In this document: in pieces, positions 45,301 through 53,661 of the stretch
Layout of the letters: every line of letters starts with the position of its first letter
Position numbering within the stretch: the stretch's first letter is position 1
Assembly (NCBI GenBank): GCA_038120295.1
Contig: JAYOLL010000016.1
Span: forward strand, 1-64,000
DNA: 64,000 nt
DNA from: JAYOEY01 sp038120295
Lineage (GTDB): Bacteria > Pseudomonadota > Alphaproteobacteria > MPNO01 > UBA2964
Reading direction: 5' to 3'
Made by a program: the position numbers and the translations under genes
Notes under the pieces: generated by a model
Database searches by the model: none
Told to the model about the DNA's origin: nothing
Seen by the model: the letters and a program-made list of their open reading frames with translations, nothing else

Positions 45301-45792
45301 ATGGATCGGAAAGTCGTCCACGCCCTTTATCTGGGGGGAGTCCTGTTCGCCGTATGGCTTCTCCTGTCGGGCTATTTTACCCCCCTACTGATCGCCTTCG
45401 GAATCGCTTCCTGCGCGCTGGTTGTCGCCATCACCGCCAGGATGGACGTGGTAGATCGCGAGGGCCATCCGCTTCACCTGACATGGCGGGCCCTTCCCTA
45501 CTGGACCTGGCTGGTTGTCGAGATCGTCAAAGCGAACATCGATGTCGCCAAACGTATTCTGCTGCCATCGCACGCCATCAGCCCGACCATGCTGCGGGTA
45601 AAGACCTCCCAGACCAGCGATCTTGGCAAGGTGATCTATGCGAACTCGATTACGCTGACGCCGGGAACCATTTCAGTCGATGTCGCGAACGACGAAATTC
45701 TCGTCCACGCACTCAGCAAGGACGGCGCGGATGATCTCCAGACCGGAGAAATGGATCGCCGGGTAACCCGCATGGCCGGCGAGGATCGCTGA
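45301..45792 (+). CDS. mrpE: Mrp Na+/H+ antiporter subunit E
   Basis: 163-residue MnhE/MrpE protein. An N-terminal membrane region (LYLGGVLFAVWLLLSGYF and LIAFGIASCALVVAI) precedes a soluble C-terminal domain with VYANSITLTPGT-like YANSITLTPGTISVDV, the family signature. It is the first gene of an eleven-kilodalton-to-sixty-kilodalton subunit series encoded by ten coupled ORFs. The stop overlaps the next ATG by one base. The ribosome site is weak, so the leader may matter for expression. Confidence 0.92.
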   Translation: MDRKVVHALYLGGVLFAVWLLLSGYFTPLLIAFGIASCALVVAITARMDVVDREGHPLHLTWRALPYWTWLVVEIVKANIDVAKRILLPSHAISPTMLRVKTSQTSDLGKVIYANSITLTPGTISVDVANDEILVHALSKDGADDLQTGEMDRRVTRMAGEDR

Positions 45793-46073
45793 TGTTTGCG
45801 GCGGCAGCAGCAGCACTTCTGGTAACCATGGCGATGGCCCTGATCCGCGCAATCAAGGGACCGTCCATCTATGACCGGATCCTTGCGGCGAACGTATTCG
45901 GAACCAAGACCGTGCTGATGATCGCCGTGCTGGGATTCCTGATGGGGCGTCCCGAATTCATGGACCTTGCGCTGGTCTACGCCCTGATCAATTTTGTCGG
46001 CACCATCGCCGTCCTGAAAGTCTTCAAGCACGGCGACCTTGGCCGAGCCCACGATGACGAGGAGCCACTCTGA
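45792..46073 (+). CDS. mrpF: Mrp Na+/H+ antiporter subunit F
   Basis: 93 residues with three predicted membrane helices. Contains ALIRAIKGPSIYDRILAANVFGTKT (the conserved GPS..DR..A.N segment of MrpF) and ALVYALINFVGTIAVLK. Starts at TGATG overlapping mrpE and ends one base before mrpG. Small membrane subunit of the hetero-oligomeric cation/proton antiporter. Confidence 0.92.
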   Translation: MFAAAAAALLVTMAMALIRAIKGPSIYDRILAANVFGTKTVLMIAVLGFLMGRPEFMDLALVYALINFVGTIAVLKVFKHGDLGRAHDDEEPL

Positions 46074-46074
46074 G

Positions 46075-46425
46075 ATGGAGACAGCCATCGACATCCTGAG
46101 CTGGATCCTGATCGTCATCGGCGGTGGCGCCATGTTGGTCGGCGGTATCGGCGTACTGCGCTTCCCGGATGTCTATACAAGAATGCATGCTGCCAGCATC
46201 ACGGATACGCTGGGTGTTGGAGCCCTGCTGTTCGGATTAATTCTGCAGGCGGGCCTGACTCTGGTAGCAGCCAAGCTGTTTATTATTCTTCTGTTTCTGT
46301 TCGTCACCAGCCCGACTTCGAGTTTCGCCCTGGCGCATGCCGCGCTCAACGCCGGTGTCGAACCAAAGCTGGATCACGACCTGCGGGACGAGCCCGCTCG
46401 AAAAGGTGAGGAGGGCTCGTCATAG
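46075..46425 (+). CDS. mrpG: Mrp Na+/H+ antiporter subunit G
   Basis: 116 residues from the ATG at 46075 with GAGGAG upstream; a longer frame start inside mrpF is rejected. It has three helices and the family motif GGIGVLRFPDVYTRMHAAS followed by DTLG. The C-terminal tail is charged. The TAG stop sits within ATAG, which may include the start codon of the next gene. Small membrane subunit of the antiporter complex. Confidence 0.93.
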   Translation: METAIDILSWILIVIGGGAMLVGGIGVLRFPDVYTRMHAASITDTLGVGALLFGLILQAGLTLVAAKLFIILLFLFVTSPTSSFALAHAALNAGVEPKLDHDLRDEPARKGEEGSS

Positions 46426-46979
46426 AAGACCTCGTCAACATCGTGATCCTGGCAATGATGGCGCTGACTGTTACGGCCATCATCCGCATCCGGAACCTGT
46501 ATGCCGTTGTGATGCTGGGAAGCATCTACAGCCTGCTTGCCGCGGCCATCTTCGTTGTACTGGACGCGGTCGACGTCGCGTTTACGGAAGCTGCTGTGGG
46601 CGCCGGTATTTCGACGGTGCTGGCGCTGGGCACAATCGCACTGACAACAAGTCGCGAGAAACCCCCCTCACATACGGCGCTCCTCCCCGGAGTCGTCGTC
46701 CTGCTGACAGGTGCAGCCCTGATTTACGGAACGCTGGACCTTGCCCATTACGGGGATCCCGACGCACCGATCCACAAACACGTTGCACCGACATACCTGA
46801 AGGAAGGGCCGGAAAAGACCGGGATTCCGAATGTCATCACCATCGTCCTCGCCGGTTACCGGGCGTATGACACGCTCGGCGAGGTCGTCGTGGTGTTTAC
46901 TGCCGGTGTCGGCGTCATCCTCCTGCTCGGCAACTGGCGTCGTCGCAGCCGGCGGCGAAAAGGAGACGAGAATGTATAG
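46422..46979 (+). CDS. MbhD/MbhE-like subunit (MrpA C-terminal equivalent)
   Basis: An integral membrane protein equivalent to the C-terminal part of MrpA (DUF4040/MbhD plus MbhE). MbhD part: TAIIRIRNLYAVVMLGSIYSLLAA and VDVAFTEAAVGAGISTVL, which carries the conserved Glu. MbhE part: AYDTLGEVVVVFTAGVGVILLL. The start is odd. The annotatable GTG at 46443 would cut into helix 1 and has no ribosome site, whereas ATA at 46422 lies seven bases after a strong GAGGAGG and would give MIEDLVNIVILAMM. I place the start at 46422 tentatively. The end overlaps mrpB by 8 bases. Confidence 0.85.
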   Translation: MEDLVNIVILAMMALTVTAIIRIRNLYAVVMLGSIYSLLAAAIFVVLDAVDVAFTEAAVGAGISTVLALGTIALTTSREKPPSHTALLPGVVVLLTGAALIYGTLDLAHYGDPDAPIHKHVAPTYLKEGPEKTGIPNVITIVLAGYRAYDTLGEVVVVFTAGVGVILLLGNWRRRSRRRKGDENV

Positions 46980-47457
46980 CTATCTCGTTCTGCGGGTTGT
47001 TGCGAAGCTCCTGATTCCGTTCATTTTGCTGTTCGCTCTCTATGTCCAGTTTCACGGCGATTTCGGCCCGGGCGGCGGCTTTCAGGCCGGGGTCATCTTC
47101 GCCGCCGCGATCATCCTCTACACTCTGATCTACGGGCTGGATGCCGCCAATCAGATCCTGCCGCGCGGTCTGCTGCGATTTGGAATCGCTCTTGGCGTAC
47201 TGATCTTCGGCGGCGTCGGTGTCTACGACCTTTTGGTCGGCGGAAATTTTCTCGATTATTCGGTCATGGCCGAGGACCCGGTACATGGGCAACATCTTGG
47301 CATTCTGCTGGTTGAACTCGGAGTCGGGATCACGGTCACCGCTGTGATGGTGAATGTCTTTTTCACTTTCGCCGGACACCTGCCCGCCGAGGACGATTCC
47401 GGAACGGATCAGGGCAGGCCGGACGAAAAATCCGCCGATGACGGGAAGCAGGTCTGA
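46972..47457 (+). CDS. mrpB: Mrp Na+/H+ antiporter subunit B
   Basis: 161 residues from the ATG at 46972 with AGGAGA upstream. MnhB-type membrane domain with LLIPFILLFALYVQFHGDFGPGGGFQAGVIFA, the H-G...PGGGFQ-G signature, and four predicted helices. A 30-residue charged C-terminal tail (AEDDSGTDQGRPDEKSADDG) extends beyond the usual end. The antiporter core normally needs this subunit. mrpC starts three bases after the stop. Confidence 0.93.
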   Translation: MYSYLVLRVVAKLLIPFILLFALYVQFHGDFGPGGGFQAGVIFAAAIILYTLIYGLDAANQILPRGLLRFGIALGVLIFGGVGVYDLLVGGNFLDYSVMAEDPVHGQHLGILLVELGVGITVTAVMVNVFFTFAGHLPAEDDSGTDQGRPDEKSADDGKQV

Positions 47458-47460
47458 ACA

Positions 47461-47817
47461 ATGCACATTGCCGTCGGCCTTTATAACTACTGGATCGTCG
47501 TCTTCCTGATGATGGCGGGATTTTACATTGTCGTAGCCCAGGGAAACTTCATTAAGAAAATCGTCGGGCTTAACGTCTTCCAGGCCTCCGTTTTCCTGCT
47601 CTATATTTCGCTCGGCAAGGTAGCCGGAGGAACCGCGCCGATTATCGGAGAAGGCATCCAGACCTATTCGAACCCCCTTCCCCACGTGCTGATCCTCACG
47701 GCCATCGTCGTCGGCGTCGCGACAACGGCGCTTGGGCTCGCTCTCGTCGTTCGCATCAACGAAGCCTACGGCTCGATTGAGGAGGACGAAATTCACAAGC
47801 AGGACTCGGAATCATGA
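47461..47817 (+). CDS. mrpC: Mrp Na+/H+ antiporter subunit C (NuoK-like)
   Basis: 118 residues, three helices, homologous to NuoK. Shows GNFIKKIVGLNVFQASVFLLYISLG and DPLPHVL-like NPLPHVLILTAIVVGVATTALGLALVVRI. It overlaps the next gene by ATGA. Part of the proton- and cation-translocating membrane core. Confidence 0.93.
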   Translation: MHIAVGLYNYWIVVFLMMAGFYIVVAQGNFIKKIVGLNVFQASVFLLYISLGKVAGGTAPIIGEGIQTYSNPLPHVLILTAIVVGVATTALGLALVVRINEAYGSIEEDEIHKQDSES

Positions 47818-49295
47818 TCGCCGATCATTATCCCGTCCTGCAGATCGTCATCCCGCTACTTTGCGCCCCTGTCTGTATGCTGGTCCGTTACAGGGACTGG
47901 TCGTGGGCGGTGGCGCTGTTTGGGTCATGGGCGTCTCTTGCGATTTCATGGGAACTGCTGCTGCAGGTTCAGGGCGCAGGCGTCATCTCGTACGAAATGG
48001 GGAACTGGGCGCCACCGTTTGGGATCGAGTACCGGGTCGACCTGATCAACGCTTTCGTGCTCCTGATTGTTTCCGCCATCGGCGCTGTTGTTATTCCCTA
48101 TGCGCGCGAGAGTGTGAAACGGGAGTTCGGCGTCAACAGGGTCTATTTTTTCTATACGTCCTACCTGCTGTGCCTGGCAGGCCTGCTTGGCGTCACCATT
48201 ACGGGAGACGCTTTCAACCTGTTCGTCTTCCTCGAAATTTCATCGCTGTCGTCCTACGTACTGATCGCGCTCGGACGCGACCGCCGCGCACTGGTTGCAT
48301 CCTATCAGTACCTCGTGATGGGAACGATCGGAGCCACCTTCATCGTCATCGCCATCGGCCTTCTCTACGCCGAGACCGGTACGCTGAACATGGCCGATCT
48401 TGCCAAAATTCTGGCCGAGCAGCCGACCAGCCGCACCATAGGAGCGGCGTTCGGCTTTATGGTGGTAGGCGTTTCGCTGAAGCTCGCGCTGTTCCCGCTG
48501 CATCTCTGGCTGCCCAACGCCTATTCTTTTGCGCCGTCGGTGGTCAGCGCGTTTCTTGCCGCAACAGCGACCAAGGTGGCGGTCTACGTCCTTCTGCGCT
48601 TCCTGTTCAGCATTTTCAACGTCGAGCTCAGCTTCGGCGTCATGCCTCTCGATACGATCCTGCTTGTCCTGTCGGTCATCGCCATGTTCGCGGCGTCGGC
48701 GGTCGCCATCTACCAGAAAAATCTCAAACGGATGCTGGCCTATTCGTCGGTCGCGCAGATCGGTTACATGGTGTTGGGTATCAGCTTCGCCAATGTGTCC
48801 GGGTTGATGGCCTGCATCCTGCATTTGTTCAATCACGCGCTGATGAAGGGCGGCATGTTCCTTGCGCTCGGCTGCATCTTCTATCGGATCGCGTCGGTTC
48901 GGCTTGAATCGATGGCCGGGATGGGGCGCCGCATGCCATTGACCGCGGCCGCTTTCCTGATCGGCGGGCTCGGGCTGATTGGCGTACCGCTAACTGTCGG
49001 GTTCATAAGCAAATGGTATTTGGTAGAGGGTGCGCTGGCACGGGGATGGTGGCCGGTCGCGATTCTTATTCTTCTCAGTTCCCTGCTTGCCGTGGTCTAT
49101 GTCTGGCGGGTCGTCGAGGTCATGTATATGCGTCCCGTGCCGGAAGATGCGCCCGAGATCGAGGAAGCGCCCCCCTCAATGTTGATACCGACCTGGATAC
49201 TGATCGGAGCCAGCGTCTATTTCGCCATTGATACGGAGCTTACAGTCGGCGTGGCGAAAGAAGCAGCGACCCTCCTGCTCGGAGGCGCCAAATGA
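47814..49295 (+). CDS. mrpD: MrpD-type antiporter subunit, copy 1
   Basis: 493 residues, Complex I antiporter-like (NuoN/NuoM/MrpD) fold with about 14 helices. The conserved membrane Glu is in FVFLEISSLSSY (helix 5) and the proton-path Lys and loop are in LKLALFPLHLWLPNAYSFAPS...ATKVAVY. Second-half motif KRMLAYSSVAQIGYM is present. It is coupled by ATGA at both ends. The length and order after mrpC make it the best MrpD equivalent of the three related genes here. Confidence 0.9.
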   Translation: MIADHYPVLQIVIPLLCAPVCMLVRYRDWSWAVALFGSWASLAISWELLLQVQGAGVISYEMGNWAPPFGIEYRVDLINAFVLLIVSAIGAVVIPYARESVKREFGVNRVYFFYTSYLLCLAGLLGVTITGDAFNLFVFLEISSLSSYVLIALGRDRRALVASYQYLVMGTIGATFIVIAIGLLYAETGTLNMADLAKILAEQPTSRTIGAAFGFMVVGVSLKLALFPLHLWLPNAYSFAPSVVSAFLAATATKVAVYVLLRFLFSIFNVELSFGVMPLDTILLVLSVIAMFAASAVAIYQKNLKRMLAYSSVAQIGYMVLGISFANVSGLMACILHLFNHALMKGGMFLALGCIFYRIASVRLESMAGMGRRMPLTAAAFLIGGLGLIGVPLTVGFISKWYLVEGALARGWWPVAILILLSSLLAVVYVWRVVEVMYMRPVPEDAPEIEEAPPSMLIPTWILIGASVYFAIDTELTVGVAKEAATLLLGGAK

Positions 49296-50824
49296 CGAGC
49301 GGCACAGCCATAGCGTTCGCCATCGGGCTGCCGCTGTTCGGAACGGTCCTGATCCTGCTGAACGACCGCTATCCGAACCTGCGCGAAACCATCACGCTGG
49401 TGACCTCGGCCTGCCTGTTCATGATCGTGCTCGGCATCCTGCCGGAAGTCTCGGCCGGTGGACGCCCCGAACTGGTCCTCCTCGAAATACTGCCCGGGTT
49501 GCCCATCGCCTTCGAGGTCGAGCCGCTCGGCATGCTGTTCGCCCTTGTCGCGTCCGGCCTGTGGGTTGTTACGTCGTTCTATTCCATCGGCTATATGCGA
49601 GCGCATCACGAGGAGAATCAGACCCGTTTCTACGCCTGTTTCGCCGTCGCGCTGTCGAGCACGATGGGGATCTGCTTCTCCGGCAACCTGCTGACCCTGT
49701 TCATTTTTTACGAGATCCTGACGCTTTCCACCTATCCGCTGGTCACCCATTCGGGAAAATCGGACGCGGTCAAGGCCGGTCGGGTCTATCTCGGCATCCT
49801 CATCGGGACATCCATCGCCTTCCTGCTACTCGCCATTATCTGGACCTGGTTCCTGACGGGCACGCTCGATTTCACCCCGGGCGGAATATTGAAAGGCAAG
49901 GCCGACGGACCGGTCATCGGCGTACTGCTGCTGCTCTTCATGTACGGGACCGGCAAGGCGGCGCTGATGCCGTTTCACCGGTGGCTGCCATCAGCAATGG
50001 TCGCCCCGACTCCGGTCAGCGCGTTGCTGCATGCGGTCGCCGTCGTGAAGGCCGGCGTGTTCACGGTGATGAAGATCATCGTCTACATTTTCGGCATCGA
50101 TACGCTGGCCGGTATCAGCCAGGACGACTGGCTGATGTATATCGCCTCCTTCACCCTCCTCGCCTCATCCTGCGTCGCGATGACGAAGGACAACCTGAAG
50201 GCGCGCCTCGCCTATTCGACCGTGGGCCAGCTTTCATACGTCGTGCTCGGCGCGGCGCTGGCGAACTCCTTCGGCGTGATGGGCGGATCGATGCAGATCG
50301 CCATGCACGCCTTCGGCAAGATCACCCTTTTCTTCTGCGCAGGCGCGATCATGGTAGCGTCCCACAAGACCGAGATTTCGCAGATGGACGGGCTTGGACG
50401 CGTTATGCCATTCACCTTCATCGCCTTCCTGATCGGGTCGCTCAGTATCATCGGCATCCCTCCGCTGGGCGGTTCCTGGAGCAAGTGGTACCTGATGATG
50501 GCATCTGCCGAGGCCGGCTACGTCCTGTTCATCGTCGTACTGATGGTGAGTTCGCTGCTGAACATCGCCTACCTGATGCCTATCGTGGGGCGCGGTTTCT
50601 TTCGTCCGCTAAAACCGGACGATCATGGGCATGAGGATCATGGGCATGGGGATCATGGGCAGGAACCCCATAGTTTCTGGCATGGCTTACGGTTCGGTTC
50701 GGTCCGCGAGGCCCCGCCCTTCTGCCTGCTGGCGATGACGGTGACGTCGATCGGTTGCATCCTGCTGTTTCTGTATGCGGACAGGGTCTACCAGCTGCTC
50801 GCGCCCGTCGCAGGGCTGAAGTAG
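49292..50824 (+). CDS. MrpD/NuoL-like antiporter subunit, copy 2
   Basis: 510 residues with the same fold. Glu is in FIFYEILTLSTYP and the Lys region is MPFHRWLPSAMVAPTPVSALLHA followed by VVKAGVF, wording closer to NuoL/MrpA-N than to MrpD. It may therefore supply the N-terminal MrpA function, missing as a single gene here. Between the last helices it carries a His/Asp/Gly-rich loop (DDHGHEDHGHGDHG) encoded by three 15-base repeats at 50621-50665. Coupled by ATGA to copy 1. Confidence 0.88.
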   Translation: MTSGTAIAFAIGLPLFGTVLILLNDRYPNLRETITLVTSACLFMIVLGILPEVSAGGRPELVLLEILPGLPIAFEVEPLGMLFALVASGLWVVTSFYSIGYMRAHHEENQTRFYACFAVALSSTMGICFSGNLLTLFIFYEILTLSTYPLVTHSGKSDAVKAGRVYLGILIGTSIAFLLLAIIWTWFLTGTLDFTPGGILKGKADGPVIGVLLLLFMYGTGKAALMPFHRWLPSAMVAPTPVSALLHAVAVVKAGVFTVMKIIVYIFGIDTLAGISQDDWLMYIASFTLLASSCVAMTKDNLKARLAYSTVGQLSYVVLGAALANSFGVMGGSMQIAMHAFGKITLFFCAGAIMVASHKTEISQMDGLGRVMPFTFIAFLIGSLSIIGIPPLGGSWSKWYLMMASAEAGYVLFIVVLMVSSLLNIAYLMPIVGRGFFRPLKPDDHGHEDHGHGDHGQEPHSFWHGLRFGSVREAPPFCLLAMTVTSIGCILLFLYADRVYQLLAPVAGLK

Positions 50825-50840
50825 GAAAGCGGAGGGACAG

Positions 50841-51113
50841 ATGGCCGAAACACCGCCCCCTGCGGACAGAAAAGGATGGCTCGACGAGCCAAAGAACCGC
50901 GATCGACTGTGGTACACGCTGATTGCGCTCTGCATTGTCTCCGTATTGGCTGACCTCTTCTATCACAAGCATGTCCACTTCGACGTCGAGAATATCCCCG
51001 GCATGTACGGGTGGTGGGCGCTGATCGCCTGCATCGCCATGGTGCTCGTCGCGAAGGTACTACGCGCCACCGTTCAGCGGCCGGAAAACTACTACGAGGA
51101 ACCCGATGAGTGA
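50841..51113 (+). CDS. Small two-helix membrane protein in Mrp operon
   Basis: 90 residues, GGAGGG before the ATG. Two hydrophobic segments (WYTLIALCIVSVLADLFY and GWWALIACIAMVLVAKVL) are joined by a His-containing loop (HKHVHFDVENIPGMYG), with a charged C-terminus. Similar small proteins precede the last MrpD-like gene in related operons; no function is assigned. It overlaps the next gene by 8 bases, so it is probably a structural subunit of the complex. Confidence 0.8.
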   Translation: MAETPPPADRKGWLDEPKNRDRLWYTLIALCIVSVLADLFYHKHVHFDVENIPGMYGWWALIACIAMVLVAKVLRATVQRPENYYEEPDE

Positions 51114-52794
51114 GTTCCCGCCCGGCCTGCTCCTGGTTCTCGGTGCACTGCTGATCCCGCTGCTGCGCGGGCATTGGCGTAATGCCTGGATGCTTGCCCT
51201 GCCGCTGGCAGGTTTGTGGGGCCTGACCCAGATCGCGCCGGGCGCCCATTTTCAGTTCGAGCTTTTCGGCCAGACGCTGACGCCGGTCCGCGTCGACAAA
51301 CTCAGCCTTGTATTCGGCTATATCTTCCACATTGCAGCCGCGATCACGATTATCTACGCCTTCCACGTGAAGGATGCTGTGCAGGCGATGGCCGGCATGA
51401 TTTACGCTGGCTGCGCCATCGGCGCGGTGTTCGCCGGCGATCTGATCAGCCTGTTCGTATACTGGGAAGGCACAGCGATTTCGTCGGTGTTCCTGATCTG
51501 GGCGAGCCACACGGAAAGCGCCTACCGCGCCGGTATCCGCTACCTGATCTATCAGGTCAGTTCAGGCGTGCTGCTGCTTGGCGGCGCGATATGGATCTTC
51601 AACCAGACGGGTTCGCTGGCGTTCGACAAAATGACCCTGTCCGGCCCCGGCCCGGTGATGGTATTCCTGGCCTTCGGCATCAAGGCTGCCTTCCCGCTGC
51701 TTCATAACTGGCTGCAGGATTCCTATCCGAAGGCAACGGTGACCGGCACGGTTTTCCTGTCCGCCTTCACCACCAAGCTCGCCATCTACGCCCTCGCCCG
51801 CGGGTTCCCGGGCACTGACATGCTGATCTGGATCGGCGCGACGATGGCGGTTTTCCCGATTTTTTACGCGCTGATCGAGAACGACCTCCGCAAGGTGCTG
51901 GCCTATTCGCTTAACCATCAGCTCGGCTTCATGGTGATCGGCGTCGGCATCGGCACGGAGCTGGCGCTAAACGGCGCCGCGGCCCATGCCTTTGCGTCCA
52001 TCCTCTACAAATCGGTGCTGTTCATGTCGGTCGGCGCCGTGCTGTTCCGGACCGGCACTGCTCAGGCCTCTGAACTCGGCGGACTGCATAAATCGATGCC
52101 CTGGACGACAAGGCTCTGTTTCGTCGGCTCGGCTTCGATCTCCTCCTTCCCACTACTGGTCGGGTTCGTTTCCAAATCGATGATCGTCTCCGCCGCGGCA
52201 TATGAGCACCACATGCTAGTCTGGCTGCTCCTGCTGCTGGCCGGAGCCGGCGCGATCCTGCATTCCGGCATCCGGATCCCCTATAGTGCCTTCTATGCCA
52301 AGGATTCAGGAAAACGTCCCGAGGAAGCGCCCGCCAACATGCTCATCGCCATGGGCATCGCCGCCTTCCTGTGTATCGCGCTCGGCGTCTATCCGCAGGC
52401 GCTCTACGACCTCCTGCCCTACACGGCGAAATACGCGCCCTACACGGTGAGCCATGTGGTAACGCAGCTGCAGCTCATCCTGTTCGCGGGCCTCGTCTTC
52501 GGCTTCATGTTAAGGAAAAACCTCTATCTGGCCGATGCCAAAGCGTTGAATCTCGATTTCGACTGGGTATTCCGCAGGTTGTTCACGGGCCTGATCGAAG
52601 CCTGCATCAGGATCTTCGGCCCTGTCGACCGCGCCGTCCGCGAAGGCCTGCTCAGACAGGTCGGCTGGATCGTCCAGGGAGTGTTCCGCCATCACGGGCC
52701 CGAGGGCATGCTGGCCCGCACCTGGCCTACCGGCTCGACGGTTCTCTGGGTCGCGGTCCTGCTCGCGCTCTACATGATCTTCTACTTTATTTGA
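51106..52794 (+). CDS. MrpD-type antiporter subunit, copy 3
   Basis: 562 residues, the longest of the three. Glu is in FVYWEGTAISSVFLIW and the Lys region is GIKAAFPLLHNWLQDSYPKAT followed by TTKLAIYAL. Conserved ENDLRKVLAYSLNHQLGFM and HAFASILYKSVLFMS follow. A C-terminal extension with a lateral-helix-like stretch (LFTGLIEACIRIFGPVDRAVREGLL) and one more helix exceeds the usual MrpD. It is the last gene of the operon; no terminator with a T-run is apparent after it. Confidence 0.9.
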   Translation: MSEFPPGLLLVLGALLIPLLRGHWRNAWMLALPLAGLWGLTQIAPGAHFQFELFGQTLTPVRVDKLSLVFGYIFHIAAAITIIYAFHVKDAVQAMAGMIYAGCAIGAVFAGDLISLFVYWEGTAISSVFLIWASHTESAYRAGIRYLIYQVSSGVLLLGGAIWIFNQTGSLAFDKMTLSGPGPVMVFLAFGIKAAFPLLHNWLQDSYPKATVTGTVFLSAFTTKLAIYALARGFPGTDMLIWIGATMAVFPIFYALIENDLRKVLAYSLNHQLGFMVIGVGIGTELALNGAAAHAFASILYKSVLFMSVGAVLFRTGTAQASELGGLHKSMPWTTRLCFVGSASISSFPLLVGFVSKSMIVSAAAYEHHMLVWLLLLLAGAGAILHSGIRIPYSAFYAKDSGKRPEEAPANMLIAMGIAAFLCIALGVYPQALYDLLPYTAKYAPYTVSHVVTQLQLILFAGLVFGFMLRKNLYLADAKALNLDFDWVFRRLFTGLIEACIRIFGPVDRAVREGLLRQVGWIVQGVFRHHGPEGMLARTWPTGSTVLWVAVLLALYMIFYFI

Positions 52795-52933
52795 TTTGAG
52801 CTTTGCGAAGGCGCCGTTTATCGGGGCAACCGCCCGAACGGCTCGCGACATTCGAGAGTTTCTCGGCTCCCGCTCCCGCCGCGGCGCCACTGTTATTGCA
52901 CGGGCTGACCGTTACCGGAATCGCCTGTCGGCT

Positions 52934-53533
52934 CTATTCCTGCAACGATTTCCGGGCCGGCATCCAGCGCTTTACGGCAACTTTCTTTCCCGTATGCAAG
53001 GTCATGATGCGTGCGCCGGAGGGCGGTAGCTTGATGTAATCGGCTAACTCCCTACGCTCAACCCGCTTCTTCGGTCCTCGTTCGGGTTCAGCAGACACCA
53101 ACTTTTCCTCGTCCCGGCCGAACATTCGGCGCATCGCGGCGATTGAAATTTCCGCGCCGTTGCGCTGCTCGACCGCTCTCTCCTTGCGCCCGGCCCTCGC
53201 AATAATCTGTTCCAGCCGAAGCGCGTCGTCATGACGGTAACGCCGCCAGATCGCATCGAGAAACACGACGACGCCTTCTGAGATCGGAAATTCCGTCACG
53301 GTCGGGCGACCGTTCTCGAACATCCGGTAAAGGTTGGGATCTAACGGCCCTGCATCGTCTATGACGAAAACCGACGGCATCAGACGCTTGCCCTTATAAG
53401 CCGCCGCAAAATGCGCCTGAGGCAGGAACAGCAGGCATTGCAGGGCCCGGGGCTGCAAGTAGCTATCATCCTTCCGCGCGCGGTCGAGGAACCAGAAGGC
53501 AATGTCGTAACTTGTCGTAACTGCGGGGCTCAT
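52934..53533 (-). CDS. Panacea-domain (DUF4065/SocA-like) protein
   Basis: About 199 residues from an ATG at 53533 (MSPAVTTSYDIAFWFL); a GTG at 53614 would add 27 residues. The N-terminal part matches the Panacea plan: YDIAFWFLDRA, LQPRALQCLLFLPQAHFAA, then PLDPNLYRMFENGRP. The C-terminal 80 residues are basic (KKRVERRELADYIKLP, KVAVKRWMPARK). Panacea proteins are often antitoxins or protease adaptors beside a toxin gene. No toxin candidate lies next to it, so that role is not supported by context. Confidence 0.7.
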   Translation of the reverse strand: MSPAVTTSYDIAFWFLDRARKDDSYLQPRALQCLLFLPQAHFAAAYKGKRLMPSVFVIDDAGPLDPNLYRMFENGRPTVTEFPISEGVVVFLDAIWRRYRHDDALRLEQIIARAGRKERAVEQRNGAEISIAAMRRMFGRDEEKLVSAEPERGPKKRVERRELADYIKLPPSGARIMTLHTGKKVAVKRWMPARKSLQE

Positions 53534-53661
53534 GCAGCCGTTATCGGACAATATGGTCAAGACCCCGTTAAAACCCCCGTTGCTGGAAAGATCACGGGTT
53601 TCCGATTCCGGCACTCCGGATAAAATCCGAGCTCGGAAAACAAGCAGAAAGGATAACTCTC

